Assembly (NCBI GenBank): GCA_022824615.1
Contig: JAJDZM010000288.1
Location: 1 to 37,443 of the forward strand
DNA from: Candidatus Binatia bacterium
Lineage (GTDB): Bacteria > Desulfobacterota > Binatia > Bin18
Direction: 5' to 3'
Length of the DNA stretch: 37,443 nt
How positions within the stretch are numbered: position 1 is the first letter of the stretch; each line of letters opens with the position of its first letter. Shown piece after piece: positions 8,148 to 15,653 of the stretch. The notes below the pieces were generated by a model. That model searched no databases. It was not told where the DNA came from and saw only the letters and a list, made by a program, of their open reading frames with translations. Position numbers and translations under genes: made by a program.

Positions 8148-8202
8148 ACCGGGCAGCCACCCACAGGGGGTTGCCCCTACAGAGCCCCCAACCCCTAACC
8201 CC
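8148..8202. repeat. GGGCARCC palindrome followed by CCCCAACCCCTAACCCC repeat
   Basis: Positions 8148-8180 hold a third GGGCAACC-like palindrome with a slightly expanded loop. Positions 8185-8202 hold an 18-base C-rich sequence that recurs exactly, inverted, inside the cobB gene at 27912-27929. The ribosome-binding site of the selenoprotein gene (GGAGG, 8208-8212) begins just after it. Confidence 0.65.
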
Positions 8203-8218
8203 TATTCGGAGGCTCCCT

Positions 8219-8761
8219 ATGACACTACGCGTTCTCGATCCAACTTTTGACGGTGGCCAGGCGACTCAGGCGACCGTCTCCCGCCTGCCCTCTCTGGCCG
8301 GACGGACGGTCGGCTTGCTCGACAACGGCAAGCTCAATGTAGACATCTTGCTCGATCATGTCGAAACACTCCTGCGTTCACAACACGGCGTCAGCACCGT
8401 CGTCCGCCTGCACAAACCGGATGCCAGCCGTCCGGTTCCTGAAGATGTTGCAAAAGGGTTCGCAGCGTGTGACGCGGTCATTTCCGCGGTCGGTGATTGA
8501 GGCAGTTGTTCATCATGCAGTTTGCACGATGCCCTGACTGCCGAAAAGGCCGGTGTAGTGGCCACCGCCATTATTACGGATCGTTTTGTCCCAACAGCCA
8601 AAGCCATGGCCACGGTCCAGGGTATGTCCGACTATCCTTTTGCCGTTATCCGCCATCCCATTGCCAGCAATACCGAGCAGACCCTGCGCGAAAAGGCAGA
8701 GGAGGCCGTGCGGCAATGCGTCGAGATTCTGTTGCAAGGCGAGCCGCATGCCGATGCATAG
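8219..8761 (+). CDS. UGSC family selenoprotein (in-frame TGA = selenocysteine)
   Basis: A 180-residue protein if the TGA at 8498-8500 is read as selenocysteine at position 94. The frame around it reads ISAVGD-U-GSCSSCSLHDAL, the defining motif of the UGSC family known from metagenomic selenoproteome surveys. Downstream, the same frame continues through GVVATAIITDRFVPTAKAM to YPFAVIRHPIASN and stops at 8761, as expected for the family. The N-terminal half (RTVGLLDNGKLNVDILLDHV, DAVISAVGD) is likewise family-like. The ATG at 8219 follows GGAGG by 6 bases. A SECIS-like stem-loop begins right after the TGA. The enzyme activity of UGSC proteins is not known to me; a redox or reductase role with Sec and the nearby Cys residues is plausible. 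A tool that treats TGA as stop would report two fragments. Confidence 0.9.
8498..8542 (+). promoter_or_regulatory. Bacterial SECIS element (putative)
   Basis: Immediately after the TGA, GGCAGT (8501-8506) pairs with ACTGCC (8537-8542). Inside, CATC (8511-8514) pairs with GATG (8528-8531), and TGCA (8516-8519) pairs with TGCA (8523-8526), leaving a three-base loop GTT at 8520-8522. The loop opens with G, the base expected at the tip of bacterial SECIS elements for SelB binding. The loop G lies 20 bases past the TGA, within the usual spacing. No selA, selB or selC gene is in the window, so decoding depends on genes elsewhere. Confidence 0.8.
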
Positions 8762-10196
8762 CGACGGAGTAGCGGAGTCTTTTCCGCTTGAGCCCTCAAC
8801 TGACGAGATGCGTCACCTGGTTGACCAGGCGATGCAGTATATTACCGCCCATATTGGGTCGTTGGCGGACCAGCCGGCAGCCAATGCCGAAGGCGGAGCC
8901 GAACTCGCCCGCAGCCTGCGAGAGCCCCTGCCCGAGCATGGACAGAGCTATGCCGAGCTTTTACGTATGCTGTTCCATACGGCCATTCCGCGCAGTTTCA
9001 ACTGTGCCGGACCAGGATATTTGGCCTATGTCCCCGGTGGCGGCATTTTTCATGCGGCAGTGGCAGACCTGATTAGTGACGCGGTGAACCGCTACGTCGG
9101 CGTCTGGGCCGCGTCCCCCGGCCTGGCCCAGCTTGAAGCCAATGTTGTGCGCTGGTTCTGCGATATTATCGGCTATCCAGCTTCTGCCGGTGGTTTTCTG
9201 ACCACCGGGGGTTCGCTGGCGAACTTCTCGGCCATTTTTACCGCCCGTCGCGAGCGCCTGCCCGAGGATTTTCTGGCCGGCAGCATATATACGTCCAGCC
9301 AGACCCACCATTCAGTGCAGAAGGCGGCCCTGCTGGCCGGATTCCCTGCCCACAACGTTCGGGAGATTCCAACGGACGAGCAGTTCCGCATCCGGCTGGA
9401 TGCCTTACAGCAGCATATCGAAGCGGACCGGCAGGCGGGTCTTACACCATTTCTCATCATCGGGAACGCCGGTACGACCAATACGGGCGCGGTAGACGAC
9501 CTCACGACCCTGGCCGACATTGCTCACCAACACGGGCTCTGGCTGCATGTTGACGCGGCCTACGGCGGCTTCTTTATGCTGACCCAGCGTGGTCGGGCTC
9601 GATTAGGCGGGATTGGGCGAGCGGATTCGATCACCCTTGACCCGCATAAGGGCCTCTTTCTTCCTTTTGGCACAGGGTCTCTTCTTGTGCGAGAGCGCGA
9701 GGCTCTCAAGCGGGCGCATCAGGGTGAGGCAGCCGCCTATCTACCGACCATGCAGGATGATCCCGATTGCGTAGATTTTTGCCAGATTTCGCCAGAACTC
9801 TCGCGCGACTTTCGCGGGCTGCGTGTCTGGCTGCCCCTCAAGATGAACGGCATTCAGCCCTTTCGTCAGGCCCTGGACGAAAAACTCGATCTGGCCGCCT
9901 GGGCCACAGGAGAACTCAAAAAAATCCCGGAGGTTGAAATCGTTGCCGAGCCCCAATTGTCCATTGTCGCCTTTCGGCTGAACCGACCCGGTCTGGATAC
10001 CCCTGCCCTCAACGAACTGAACCACACCTGGCTTCAATCTATCAATGCCCGCAAACGGGTCCTGCTGACCGGTACGATGCTGGGTGAGCGGTTTGCCATC
10101 CGTATCTGTGCGCTCTGTTTTCGGACTCACCAGGATCGCCTGGAGATGTGCCTGGAAGATATTCGGTCGGCGTGCCAGGCGGTGTCAAACACATGA
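8748..10196 (+). CDS. PLP-dependent (aromatic) amino acid decarboxylase
   Basis: A 482-residue group II pyridoxal-phosphate decarboxylase (glutamate/aromatic-amino-acid decarboxylase family). Visible features are AGFLTTGGSLANFSA, the cofactor-stacking His in SSQTHHSVQKAA, LHVDAAYGG, and the Schiff-base Lys301 in LDPHKGLFLPFGTG. Its closest architecture is the aromatic L-amino acid or tyrosine decarboxylases, which release CO2 to give a primary amine. The ATG at 8748 lies inside the end of the selenoprotein gene (14-base overlap) after AAGGCGAG; an alternative ATG is at 8754. The overlap implies translational coupling to selenoprotein synthesis. The exact substrate is not deducible. Confidence 0.9.
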   Translation: MPMHSDGVAESFPLEPSTDEMRHLVDQAMQYITAHIGSLADQPAANAEGGAELARSLREPLPEHGQSYAELLRMLFHTAIPRSFNCAGPGYLAYVPGGGIFHAAVADLISDAVNRYVGVWAASPGLAQLEANVVRWFCDIIGYPASAGGFLTTGGSLANFSAIFTARRERLPEDFLAGSIYTSSQTHHSVQKAALLAGFPAHNVREIPTDEQFRIRLDALQQHIEADRQAGLTPFLIIGNAGTTNTGAVDDLTTLADIAHQHGLWLHVDAAYGGFFMLTQRGRARLGGIGRADSITLDPHKGLFLPFGTGSLLVREREALKRAHQGEAAAYLPTMQDDPDCVDFCQISPELSRDFRGLRVWLPLKMNGIQPFRQALDEKLDLAAWATGELKKIPEVEIVAEPQLSIVAFRLNRPGLDTPALNELNHTWLQSINARKRVLLTGTMLGERFAIRICALCFRTHQDRLEMCLEDIRSACQAVSNT

Positions 10197-10289
10197 GCGC
10201 GCCCTCCGAGAACACGGCCTCGCGTCTCCCCTTCACCCCGCTTCAACAGGTCGTGCCCTTCCCTGAACTTGACCTAGACTTGACGCCCT

Positions 10290-10309
10290 CTCCTCTCGTA
10301 TGAGAGGAG
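10290..10309. terminator. Hairpin after the decarboxylase gene
   Basis: CTCCTCTC (10290-10297) and GAGAGGAG (10302-10309) form a perfect 8-bp stem with a GTAT loop, in the gap between the decarboxylase stop and the next small gene. No T-tract follows, so it may instead be a leader hairpin of the small membrane protein mRNA. Confidence 0.4.
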
Positions 10310-10338
10310 GACAGATATGGGCTGAAAGGAGGGACGCC

Positions 10339-10512
10339 ATGAAGGGGACAGCCATCGGACTCGCGGTCGGCAGTTTTCTGTGCTTTCTGCAGAGCGTTGA
10401 TTATCTGCGACAGAGCGACCTCAAGGGTCTTGTCTTGTTAGGCATTGGCGGGGTGTTTCTGTACTTAGCCAAAATGGCCTGGGAGAAGCCGCTGGGCGAC
10501 CCTGATGACTAA
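10339..10512 (+). CDS. Small two-helix membrane protein
   Basis: A 57-residue protein with two hydrophobic segments (about residues 3-21 and 26-45) separated by a short polar loop (RQSDLKG) and ending in an acidic tail. A strong AAAGGAGGG ribosome-binding site ends six bases before the ATG at 10339, which makes it a credible gene despite its size. It is not recognised. Its stop overlaps the stop of the convergent nuclease-helicase gene. Confidence 0.65.
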   Translation: MKGTAIGLAVGSFLCFLQSVDYLRQSDLKGLVLLGIGGVFLYLAKMAWEKPLGDPDD

Positions 10513-13500
10513 GGCGCGGAGGACATGTCCGGCAACTCCCGTTTTCCCTCCTCCATCACCCGGCAAAACAGATTGACCTGCTCCATGTGGGCCAGGGTCT
10601 GACAGCGGGTCCGGGCCAGGGCCGGGCTGGCCACAACGACAGCCAGACTCTGGGCACGCGAGAGGGCGACGTTGAGCCGATTCTTGTGAAACAGAAAGTC
10701 GATCCCGCGCGGAGACGTATCGCCCTGGCTGGCACACATGGACAGAATGACGACCGGCGCTTCCTGACCCTGAAATTTGTCAACCGTACCGACCCTGGCA
10801 TCCGACCCCAAAGCAGCCTGGAGTTTGCGGACCTGCATATTGTACGGAGCGACACACAGGATGTCGGCTAGTTGTAACGGACGCAGCCGTTGTCCGGTCG
10901 TATCCGTGAGGTCCCGACCAAGCAGTTCGCCGACCACCTCGCGGACGGCCCGCACCTCCTCGTCACTCGCTTGCGTATTGCCTTCGTGTGGCACGGGGAC
11001 GAAAACCAGACCGGTTTCCCGAGTAATGATTCGGCCTCCCGTTTGGGGAAGGCAGACGCGCCGCTGGGCCGTTTGAGGTGCGGCGTGGAGACGGCCTTCG
11101 TACACCGCGTCAGAGAGAAAATGACAGATGTCAGGATGCAGCCGCCAAGTCGTGGCCAAGAACACGCCCATATCGGGCGGTATGGTCGCCTTCCCCTGGA
11201 GCAGATATTCGAGAATGGACAGCCCGCTCTCTCCGGGGTGAGCCCCCTGGACCGGTTGACCCAACTGCATCTGATCGCCACACAGCACGATGTTCTCCGT
11301 GGCCGCAGCCATGCCCATGAGATTGGCCACCGACACCTGACCGGCCTCGTCCACAAAGAGATAGTCCAGCTTGCCCCGTAGCCCAGGGTCGCTAAACGCC
11401 CAGGCCGTCCCGCCAATGAGCCGGAACTGCTCCAGACGTGGGAGCGCGTCCCGCACACGCTGAACATGGGTCGCTTCGGGACACAGCTCAAAGAATTGAT
11501 CTACGGCAGGGCCGCCTATTTTGAGGCATTCCAGCCGCCCCTGCCGTAGCTCCTTACACTTGCGCATGAGGTTGAGAATGGCAGCATGGCTGTTGGCGGT
11601 AATGCCCACACGCTTGCCTCGGTCCAGCAGGTCCAGAATCATCCCGGCACCCAGCGTGGTCTTGCCGCTGCCCGGCGGACCTTGCAGGCAGAGGGTTGAG
11701 TGATCGAGGGACTCGACGAGCCGGGAGAGGTCTGTGGTGTCTATTGGGTCTGACTCAACCGACTCAAAGGACCCAACCCGGGGTGGACGACGCAGAAGAA
11801 AGTCGTCCAAGGCGGACGGAAGCTTATTTTCTTCCTGCCAGGTTTGGGCGACATCCCGGACAGCATTTTCAATCACCTGAGCAGAGACGTATTCATCTGG
11901 AATCAGGGAAAGCGAGTCCGGCGGCAGCCCGTCCGGAAGCTGTCTCAGCCGTTGTGGACTGAATTTGAGACAAATACATCCCCGCTCCCGGTCCACGGCA
12001 TGGATGGGTATTTTCATCTCAAGATCGTGGGCAAAATAGCACTGGGCGCCGACATCCAGCTTGGTATCCTGATCGGGATCATAGCTATACCAAAAGCCGT
12101 GAGAGCGTTTGATTGGCTCCGGTGGCTGGGAGAGCCGCCTTAAACCGCCGAGGCAGTTCATATCCTGCACCAGCTCTTCTTCGGTCATGGCGTGACGGTC
12201 AAACATCGCCCACCACACCGGCTTCGCCTCCCGACGGTGAAATTCAACCATCTGTCCGAGCAGCCGGGCGAGGGGGGGAGAGTCTGTTGAGTCAGTTGAG
12301 TCGATTGGGTCCTTTGAGTCCGACTCAACTGACCCTATAGACCCAACAGACTCAATCGACCCCAAAGGGGGTATCCAGGCAATCCCGGCTTCCTGCTGAC
12401 GCTCCCGAAGCCAACAGGTCAACTGCCAGGTTGATTCACAGTCGTCTCGGTTATAGGCGCGGGTCGCCTGGAGGAGCGGAGAGGCGGTCCAGTCTTGGGC
12501 CTCGCCACTCGCCAGCCAGCGTTCGTAGACGGCAATGGAGTCAACCGCGCTCGTTACCTCCCCGGCCCGTGCGGGCCGGTATAAACGTTCGAGGTTTTTA
12601 ATCGAATAGTGCGGCTCGCCAACTCGCACGCCGTGCCGGACAACAGTATACAGGTCAACAAAAACTTCGTGACGCAGGAGCGTGTCAACCTCGGCTTCTC
12701 GACTCCCATACCGCCCCATCAGCCGTCGCAGCGCGGCCACCTCATAGTTGGCGTAGTGATAGATATGCAGCGTGGGGTCGGCCCGCCAGCGAGCGTAGGC
12801 CCAATCGATGAAATCACAAAAGGCCCGCTGTTCCTGATCGGTGTTATGCGCCCACCAGTCGTGGAACACATGCTGGCCGTCATCGAGCGCAAGCGCGCCA
12901 AAGAGATATTCCAGTCCGCCTTTCACCAGCGGATAGCCCTCCATGTCAAAAAAGATGTCGCCCGGAGAGGCCGGAGGCAGCAGGGCCAAGCCACGCCGCT
13001 GGGTTGGCGGGTCAGGTGCAAGAATCCGATAGGCCGGTCGGTCGGTCCCGACTGAGGCGGCTTGCAGTTGCGCCTGCTCCTTGAGCCGAGCAAACGCGGC
13101 CTCATCGATTCTTGGGACGTGCGTCAGCGTGGACTCTGCCAGGGAGGTGAGGGTCGTGATGCCGGCCGCGTTGAGTTTCTGAATCTGGCTCACAGAGAGA
13201 TTGGCCACACGACTCAGATGGTCGGCGGTCTCAAGTATCCGGGTTGCCTGCACAGTCCAGCGACCGTAGTCTCCACCAAGCTCCGGACTGGGTTGCACCG
13301 CTGGATCAAAGTGCTGCATGTAAGCCAGAAAGGCCTGTTTCAGGGCGAGGTAGTAGTAGATGAAGTCGGCGGCTCGAAAGCGGCGGCGTTCACCGGAGCC
13401 GAGCCAGAGCAGCATCGCGTCCGGCCATTGTCCCTGAACGGTCCGGAGCAGGTCAGTGGAGCAGCAGAGTTGAATCATATGCACCGGACTCGGCTGCGTG

Positions 13501-13928
13501 GCGAGTGTGGCATCCCACGCTTCGTAGCTATAGTTGCCCAGAGCGGACGGCTCCGCAGTCCGCACCAAAAAATCGGGCCGACCAAGAAAATACTCGGGTC
13601 GGACGTCTTGGACCACATCATTTTGCAGCCAGCCTTGATAGATGACTTCGTGACCGGCCTGCATTGCCGTGATGGTCGCCTCTACTCGGTCCATGTCTGC
13701 AGGGAGCGTATGGATCTCACGGCCCTCTTGTCGGAGTTGGGCCAGACACGTCTGTTCATGCTGGTGCGCCCGTTCGGCGAGCGTGGTCAGGGAAAGCGGG
13801 TCGGGGTCGGGTTGAGCCTGACCCGGAAAGTCCAGGGCGTAGCGCGACATCCACGTCGCAAACGGCGAGGCAAGAAATTCATTCAGGTCTGTTGAGCTGT
13901 AGTAATACCGTCCGTTGTCCGTCTGCAT
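10509..13928 (-). CDS. TM0106-type RecB-like nuclease / RNase H-like exonuclease / Upf1-Dna2-like helicase fusion
   Basis: A 1139-residue protein. Residues ~1-200 are a RecB-like domain (RPDFLVR, YEAWDATLA). A helix-hairpin-helix region follows (NLSVSQIQKLNAAGITTLTSL, ~240-275), then a predicted RNase H-like 3'-5' exonuclease starting at IFFDMEGY (~323) with HIYHYANYE and YSIKNLERLY. The C-terminal half is a superfamily 1 helicase with Walker A GPPGSGKTT (~750), Walker B FVDEAGQ (~860), GTVDKFQGQE and NVALSRAQ. The expected DxK of the RecB site reads D139-A-T141, so this nuclease site is probably inactive. Two low-complexity inserts (~523-550 and ~717-732) come from a 9-nt repeat. The ATG at 13928 has GAAGGG upstream; GTG at 13946 is an alternative. 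It acts on DNA or RNA, probably in repair or defence. Confidence 0.88.
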   Translation of the reverse strand: MQTDNGRYYYSSTDLNEFLASPFATWMSRYALDFPGQAQPDPDPLSLTTLAERAHQHEQTCLAQLRQEGREIHTLPADMDRVEATITAMQAGHEVIYQGWLQNDVVQDVRPEYFLGRPDFLVRTAEPSALGNYSYEAWDATLATQPSPVHMIQLCCSTDLLRTVQGQWPDAMLLWLGSGERRRFRAADFIYYYLALKQAFLAYMQHFDPAVQPSPELGGDYGRWTVQATRILETADHLSRVANLSVSQIQKLNAAGITTLTSLAESTLTHVPRIDEAAFARLKEQAQLQAASVGTDRPAYRILAPDPPTQRRGLALLPPASPGDIFFDMEGYPLVKGGLEYLFGALALDDGQHVFHDWWAHNTDQEQRAFCDFIDWAYARWRADPTLHIYHYANYEVAALRRLMGRYGSREAEVDTLLRHEVFVDLYTVVRHGVRVGEPHYSIKNLERLYRPARAGEVTSAVDSIAVYERWLASGEAQDWTASPLLQATRAYNRDDCESTWQLTCWLRERQQEAGIAWIPPLGSIESVGSIGSVESDSKDPIDSTDSTDSPPLARLLGQMVEFHRREAKPVWWAMFDRHAMTEEELVQDMNCLGGLRRLSQPPEPIKRSHGFWYSYDPDQDTKLDVGAQCYFAHDLEMKIPIHAVDRERGCICLKFSPQRLRQLPDGLPPDSLSLIPDEYVSAQVIENAVRDVAQTWQEENKLPSALDDFLLRRPPRVGSFESVESDPIDTTDLSRLVESLDHSTLCLQGPPGSGKTTLGAGMILDLLDRGKRVGITANSHAAILNLMRKCKELRQGRLECLKIGGPAVDQFFELCPEATHVQRVRDALPRLEQFRLIGGTAWAFSDPGLRGKLDYLFVDEAGQVSVANLMGMAAATENIVLCGDQMQLGQPVQGAHPGESGLSILEYLLQGKATIPPDMGVFLATTWRLHPDICHFLSDAVYEGRLHAAPQTAQRRVCLPQTGGRIITRETGLVFVPVPHEGNTQASDEEVRAVREVVGELLGRDLTDTTGQRLRPLQLADILCVAPYNMQVRKLQAALGSDARVGTVDKFQGQEAPVVILSMCASQGDTSPRGIDFLFHKNRLNVALSRAQSLAVVVASPALARTRCQTLAHMEQVNLFCRVMEEGKRELPDMSSAP
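11734..11779. repeat. Short in-frame array of a 9-nt palindromic repeat
   Basis: Units of the form GGGTCTG, ACTCAACCG, ACTCAAAGG and ACCCAACCC are arranged symmetrically. On the minus strand they encode VGSFESVESDPIDTTD within the linker before the helicase Walker A. It belongs to the same family and reading phase as the array at 12280-12363. Confidence 0.75.
12280..12363. repeat. In-frame array of a 9-nt repeat with mirror-inverted halves
   Basis: Four 9-nt units of type GRGTCNNTT (12280-12315) lead into a central GAGTCCGACTC (12316-12326), followed by four inverted units of type ACYCNANNG (12323-12358) and a partial one. The whole can fold into a long imperfect hairpin. Because the period is three codons, the minus strand keeps an open frame and encodes repeats of ESV/GSI/DST. 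It lies between the exonuclease and helicase domains. Confidence 0.85.
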
Positions 13929-13948
13929 ACGGCGGCCCTTCCCCACCG

Positions 13949-14539
13949 CTATTCCAAAACAGCGCCGTGGACGGCGCCGCGACAGGACGGCAGCACTGCT
14001 CCTCCTGTTGGTGTCCTGGTGGCCAGCAGGTGAGACAAGGAAAATCGCGCATCAAACTCGGCTTTGGCCTGTTCAAACTCCAGCGTATTTGCCGACCGCT
14101 GAGAGACCGTACGCCCGGTCTGGCTCAGCAGCAGACGGATACGATACCGCTCTTCCATTGACCATACCCGCTCTTGGCTCACCCCGCCGCTCAGTGACGT
14201 GTTCAGAAAGACAAAAACAAAACGCTCCTGGAGGGCAAGATGTTGCAGGAGAACGGCGTCCTCGTTCTCCAAGGGATTAAGGTAGGCTCGGCCGGCAACG
14301 GACCGTTCAGATTCCGCACCGAGCTGAAAGGCGAGGGTCACGACCCAGACCCCGCCCTTCGCCTGATAGCCAACACCATTCAATAAAAACGGCTGGAGGG
14401 GCCGGCGATACGAGAAGACTTCCTCTACGCGCATGGCAAGGGCGGTCTCGCCGCCACCCCTCAGCCCGACCACAGCAGGCGAGCCTGGGGTGGTTGCCCG
14501 GAGGCGTTGGCGAGACCTTGCATCGAGCTCAACTTTCAT
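13949..14539 (-). CDS. Unknown protein coupled to the nuclease-helicase gene
   Basis: A 196-residue soluble protein, not recognised. It begins with a basic segment (RSRQRLRATTPGSPAVVGLRGGG), continues with a mixed alpha/beta body (WVVTLAFQLGAESERSVAGRAYLNPL, LALQERFVFVFLNTSL), and has a predicted helix in EERYRIRLLLSQTGRTVSQRSANTLEFEQAKAEFDARF. The ATG at 14539 has a GGGG-type site a few bases upstream. Its stop lies 20 bases before the helicase ATG (2 bases before the alternative GTG), so the two are almost certainly one operon. An accessory role is inferred from position only. Confidence 0.6.
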   Translation of the reverse strand: MKVELDARSRQRLRATTPGSPAVVGLRGGGETALAMRVEEVFSYRRPLQPFLLNGVGYQAKGGVWVVTLAFQLGAESERSVAGRAYLNPLENEDAVLLQHLALQERFVFVFLNTSLSGGVSQERVWSMEERYRIRLLLSQTGRTVSQRSANTLEFEQAKAEFDARFSLSHLLATRTPTGGAVLPSCRGAVHGAVLE

Positions 14540-14628
14540 TGCCCCTGAGTCTTATCGCGGGTGAGAGTGTTCAGCTACCTGGGCGATGTATAGAGGAGCG
14601 CAGTCCCCTCACTCGATGCGCCCTACCA

Positions 14629-15642
14629 CTACGAGCGGAGCGCATCGAGCCGTCCGGCCAGAACCTGGGCAACCGGAGCCGTAGGTTCGAGACGCTCGAA
14701 CAGAATCTTCAGAATGGCGGTCATGGGGGTGGCCAGCAGCATGCCGACAACGCCCCACAGCATGCCCCACACGATCAGGGCCATGAGAATGACGATCGGG
14801 TGCAGGTCGAGGGCTTCCCCCATGACTTTGGGTTCAATGATATTACCGATAACGATTTGAATCAGACTTGGCAGCAGGATGGCCAGGAGCGCGGTTGTGG
14901 TCGAAATATCCGGGCTGACAACAACAACCGGTACGGGAAGCAAGGTCGCGATAATCGACCCGACGCTGGGAATGAAATTGAGCAGGAAGGCGAGCAGACC
15001 AAAGACCAGCGCCAGATCAACACCGAGGACGGCCAGGGTGAGGCCAACCAGGAACCCGGTGGCCAGAGAGATCAGAGCCTTGGTCACGATATAGTGTTCA
15101 ATCCGCGTCTCAATCTCCGCCCAGACACCACCGGCTTTCTGTCGTGCGCCACCAAGCAGCAGATATAAGACGAAGATCAGAACCAGTAAGCCCTGGGAGA
15201 GCAGGCCGACTATGGCATTTGTCGTCTGTATCAACATGCCGCTGACATTACCGAGGGGCAGTTGGGCGAACGGACTCCCTTCGGCGCGGAACATACCGGC
15301 TGGGAGGAGAGCCGACACCTTTGCCCCGAGCAGCTCAATCTGCTGCTGGTAGGCAGCGGCATTCGCCTGCAATTGACTCACGGAGGTTAAGATGAGCAGG
15401 CCCAGACTGCCGAGAATCAGGACACCGATAACCAGGGTTGAAGCCACGGCGACGAGGTAGGGCAGGCGGAGTCGGCGAACCTGGAATTCAACCAGCGGCA
15501 GCAGCCCGTAGGCAATGAAAACGGCCAGGACAAAAGGAACCAGAACGGGTCGCAGCCAATACAGGGCAGCCGCGACCGCTACTGTACTGACTATGAGCAG
15601 GCAGATCGTTTGGAGCCGTTGTTCGTGCTGGGTGGGGTCCAA
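14629..15642 (-). CDS. AI-2E family transporter (PerM-like permease)
   Basis: A 337-residue integral membrane protein of the AI-2E/PerM family. Paired N-terminal helices (~15-70), a helical extracytoplasmic segment (QLQANAAAYQQQIELLGAKV), and a C-terminal cluster containing GLTLAVLGVDLALVFGLLAF, FIPSVGSIIA and IIEPKVMGEALDLHPI are family hallmarks. The name is historical: members include autoinducer exporters and Na+/H+ antiporters, so the substrate is open. The start is TTG at 15642, 11 bases after the stop of the ankyrin gene, suggesting translational coupling. No better in-frame ATG is available. Confidence 0.87.
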   Translation of the reverse strand: MDPTQHEQRLQTICLLIVSTVAVAAALYWLRPVLVPFVLAVFIAYGLLPLVEFQVRRLRLPYLVAVASTLVIGVLILGSLGLLILTSVSQLQANAAAYQQQIELLGAKVSALLPAGMFRAEGSPFAQLPLGNVSGMLIQTTNAIVGLLSQGLLVLIFVLYLLLGGARQKAGGVWAEIETRIEHYIVTKALISLATGFLVGLTLAVLGVDLALVFGLLAFLLNFIPSVGSIIATLLPVPVVVVSPDISTTTALLAILLPSLIQIVIGNIIEPKVMGEALDLHPIVILMALIVWGMLWGVVGMLLATPMTAILKILFERLEPTAPVAQVLAGRLDALRS

Positions 15643-15653
15643 TGGTTCAGGGA

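Noticed and set aside
8185..8202. Telomere-like AACCCCT repeat
   Set aside because: Only a few irregular units occur inside an operon, and the same core is found inside cobB. A dispersed bacterial repeat is the better explanation.
8219..8500. The first half of the selenoprotein as a short independent gene ending at TGA
   Set aside because: Homology and reading frame continue without shift past the TGA, the next codons are Gly-Ser-Cys, and a SECIS-like stem follows. Sec readthrough explains all of it.
12280..12363. CRISPR-like array
   Set aside because: The units are only 9 bases, there are no unique spacers, and the array is inverted about its centre and read through as protein.
13062..13895. 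Plus-strand open frame of 277 codons inside the nuclease-helicase gene
   Set aside because: It is antisense to conserved domains, and no known family is seen in its translation.
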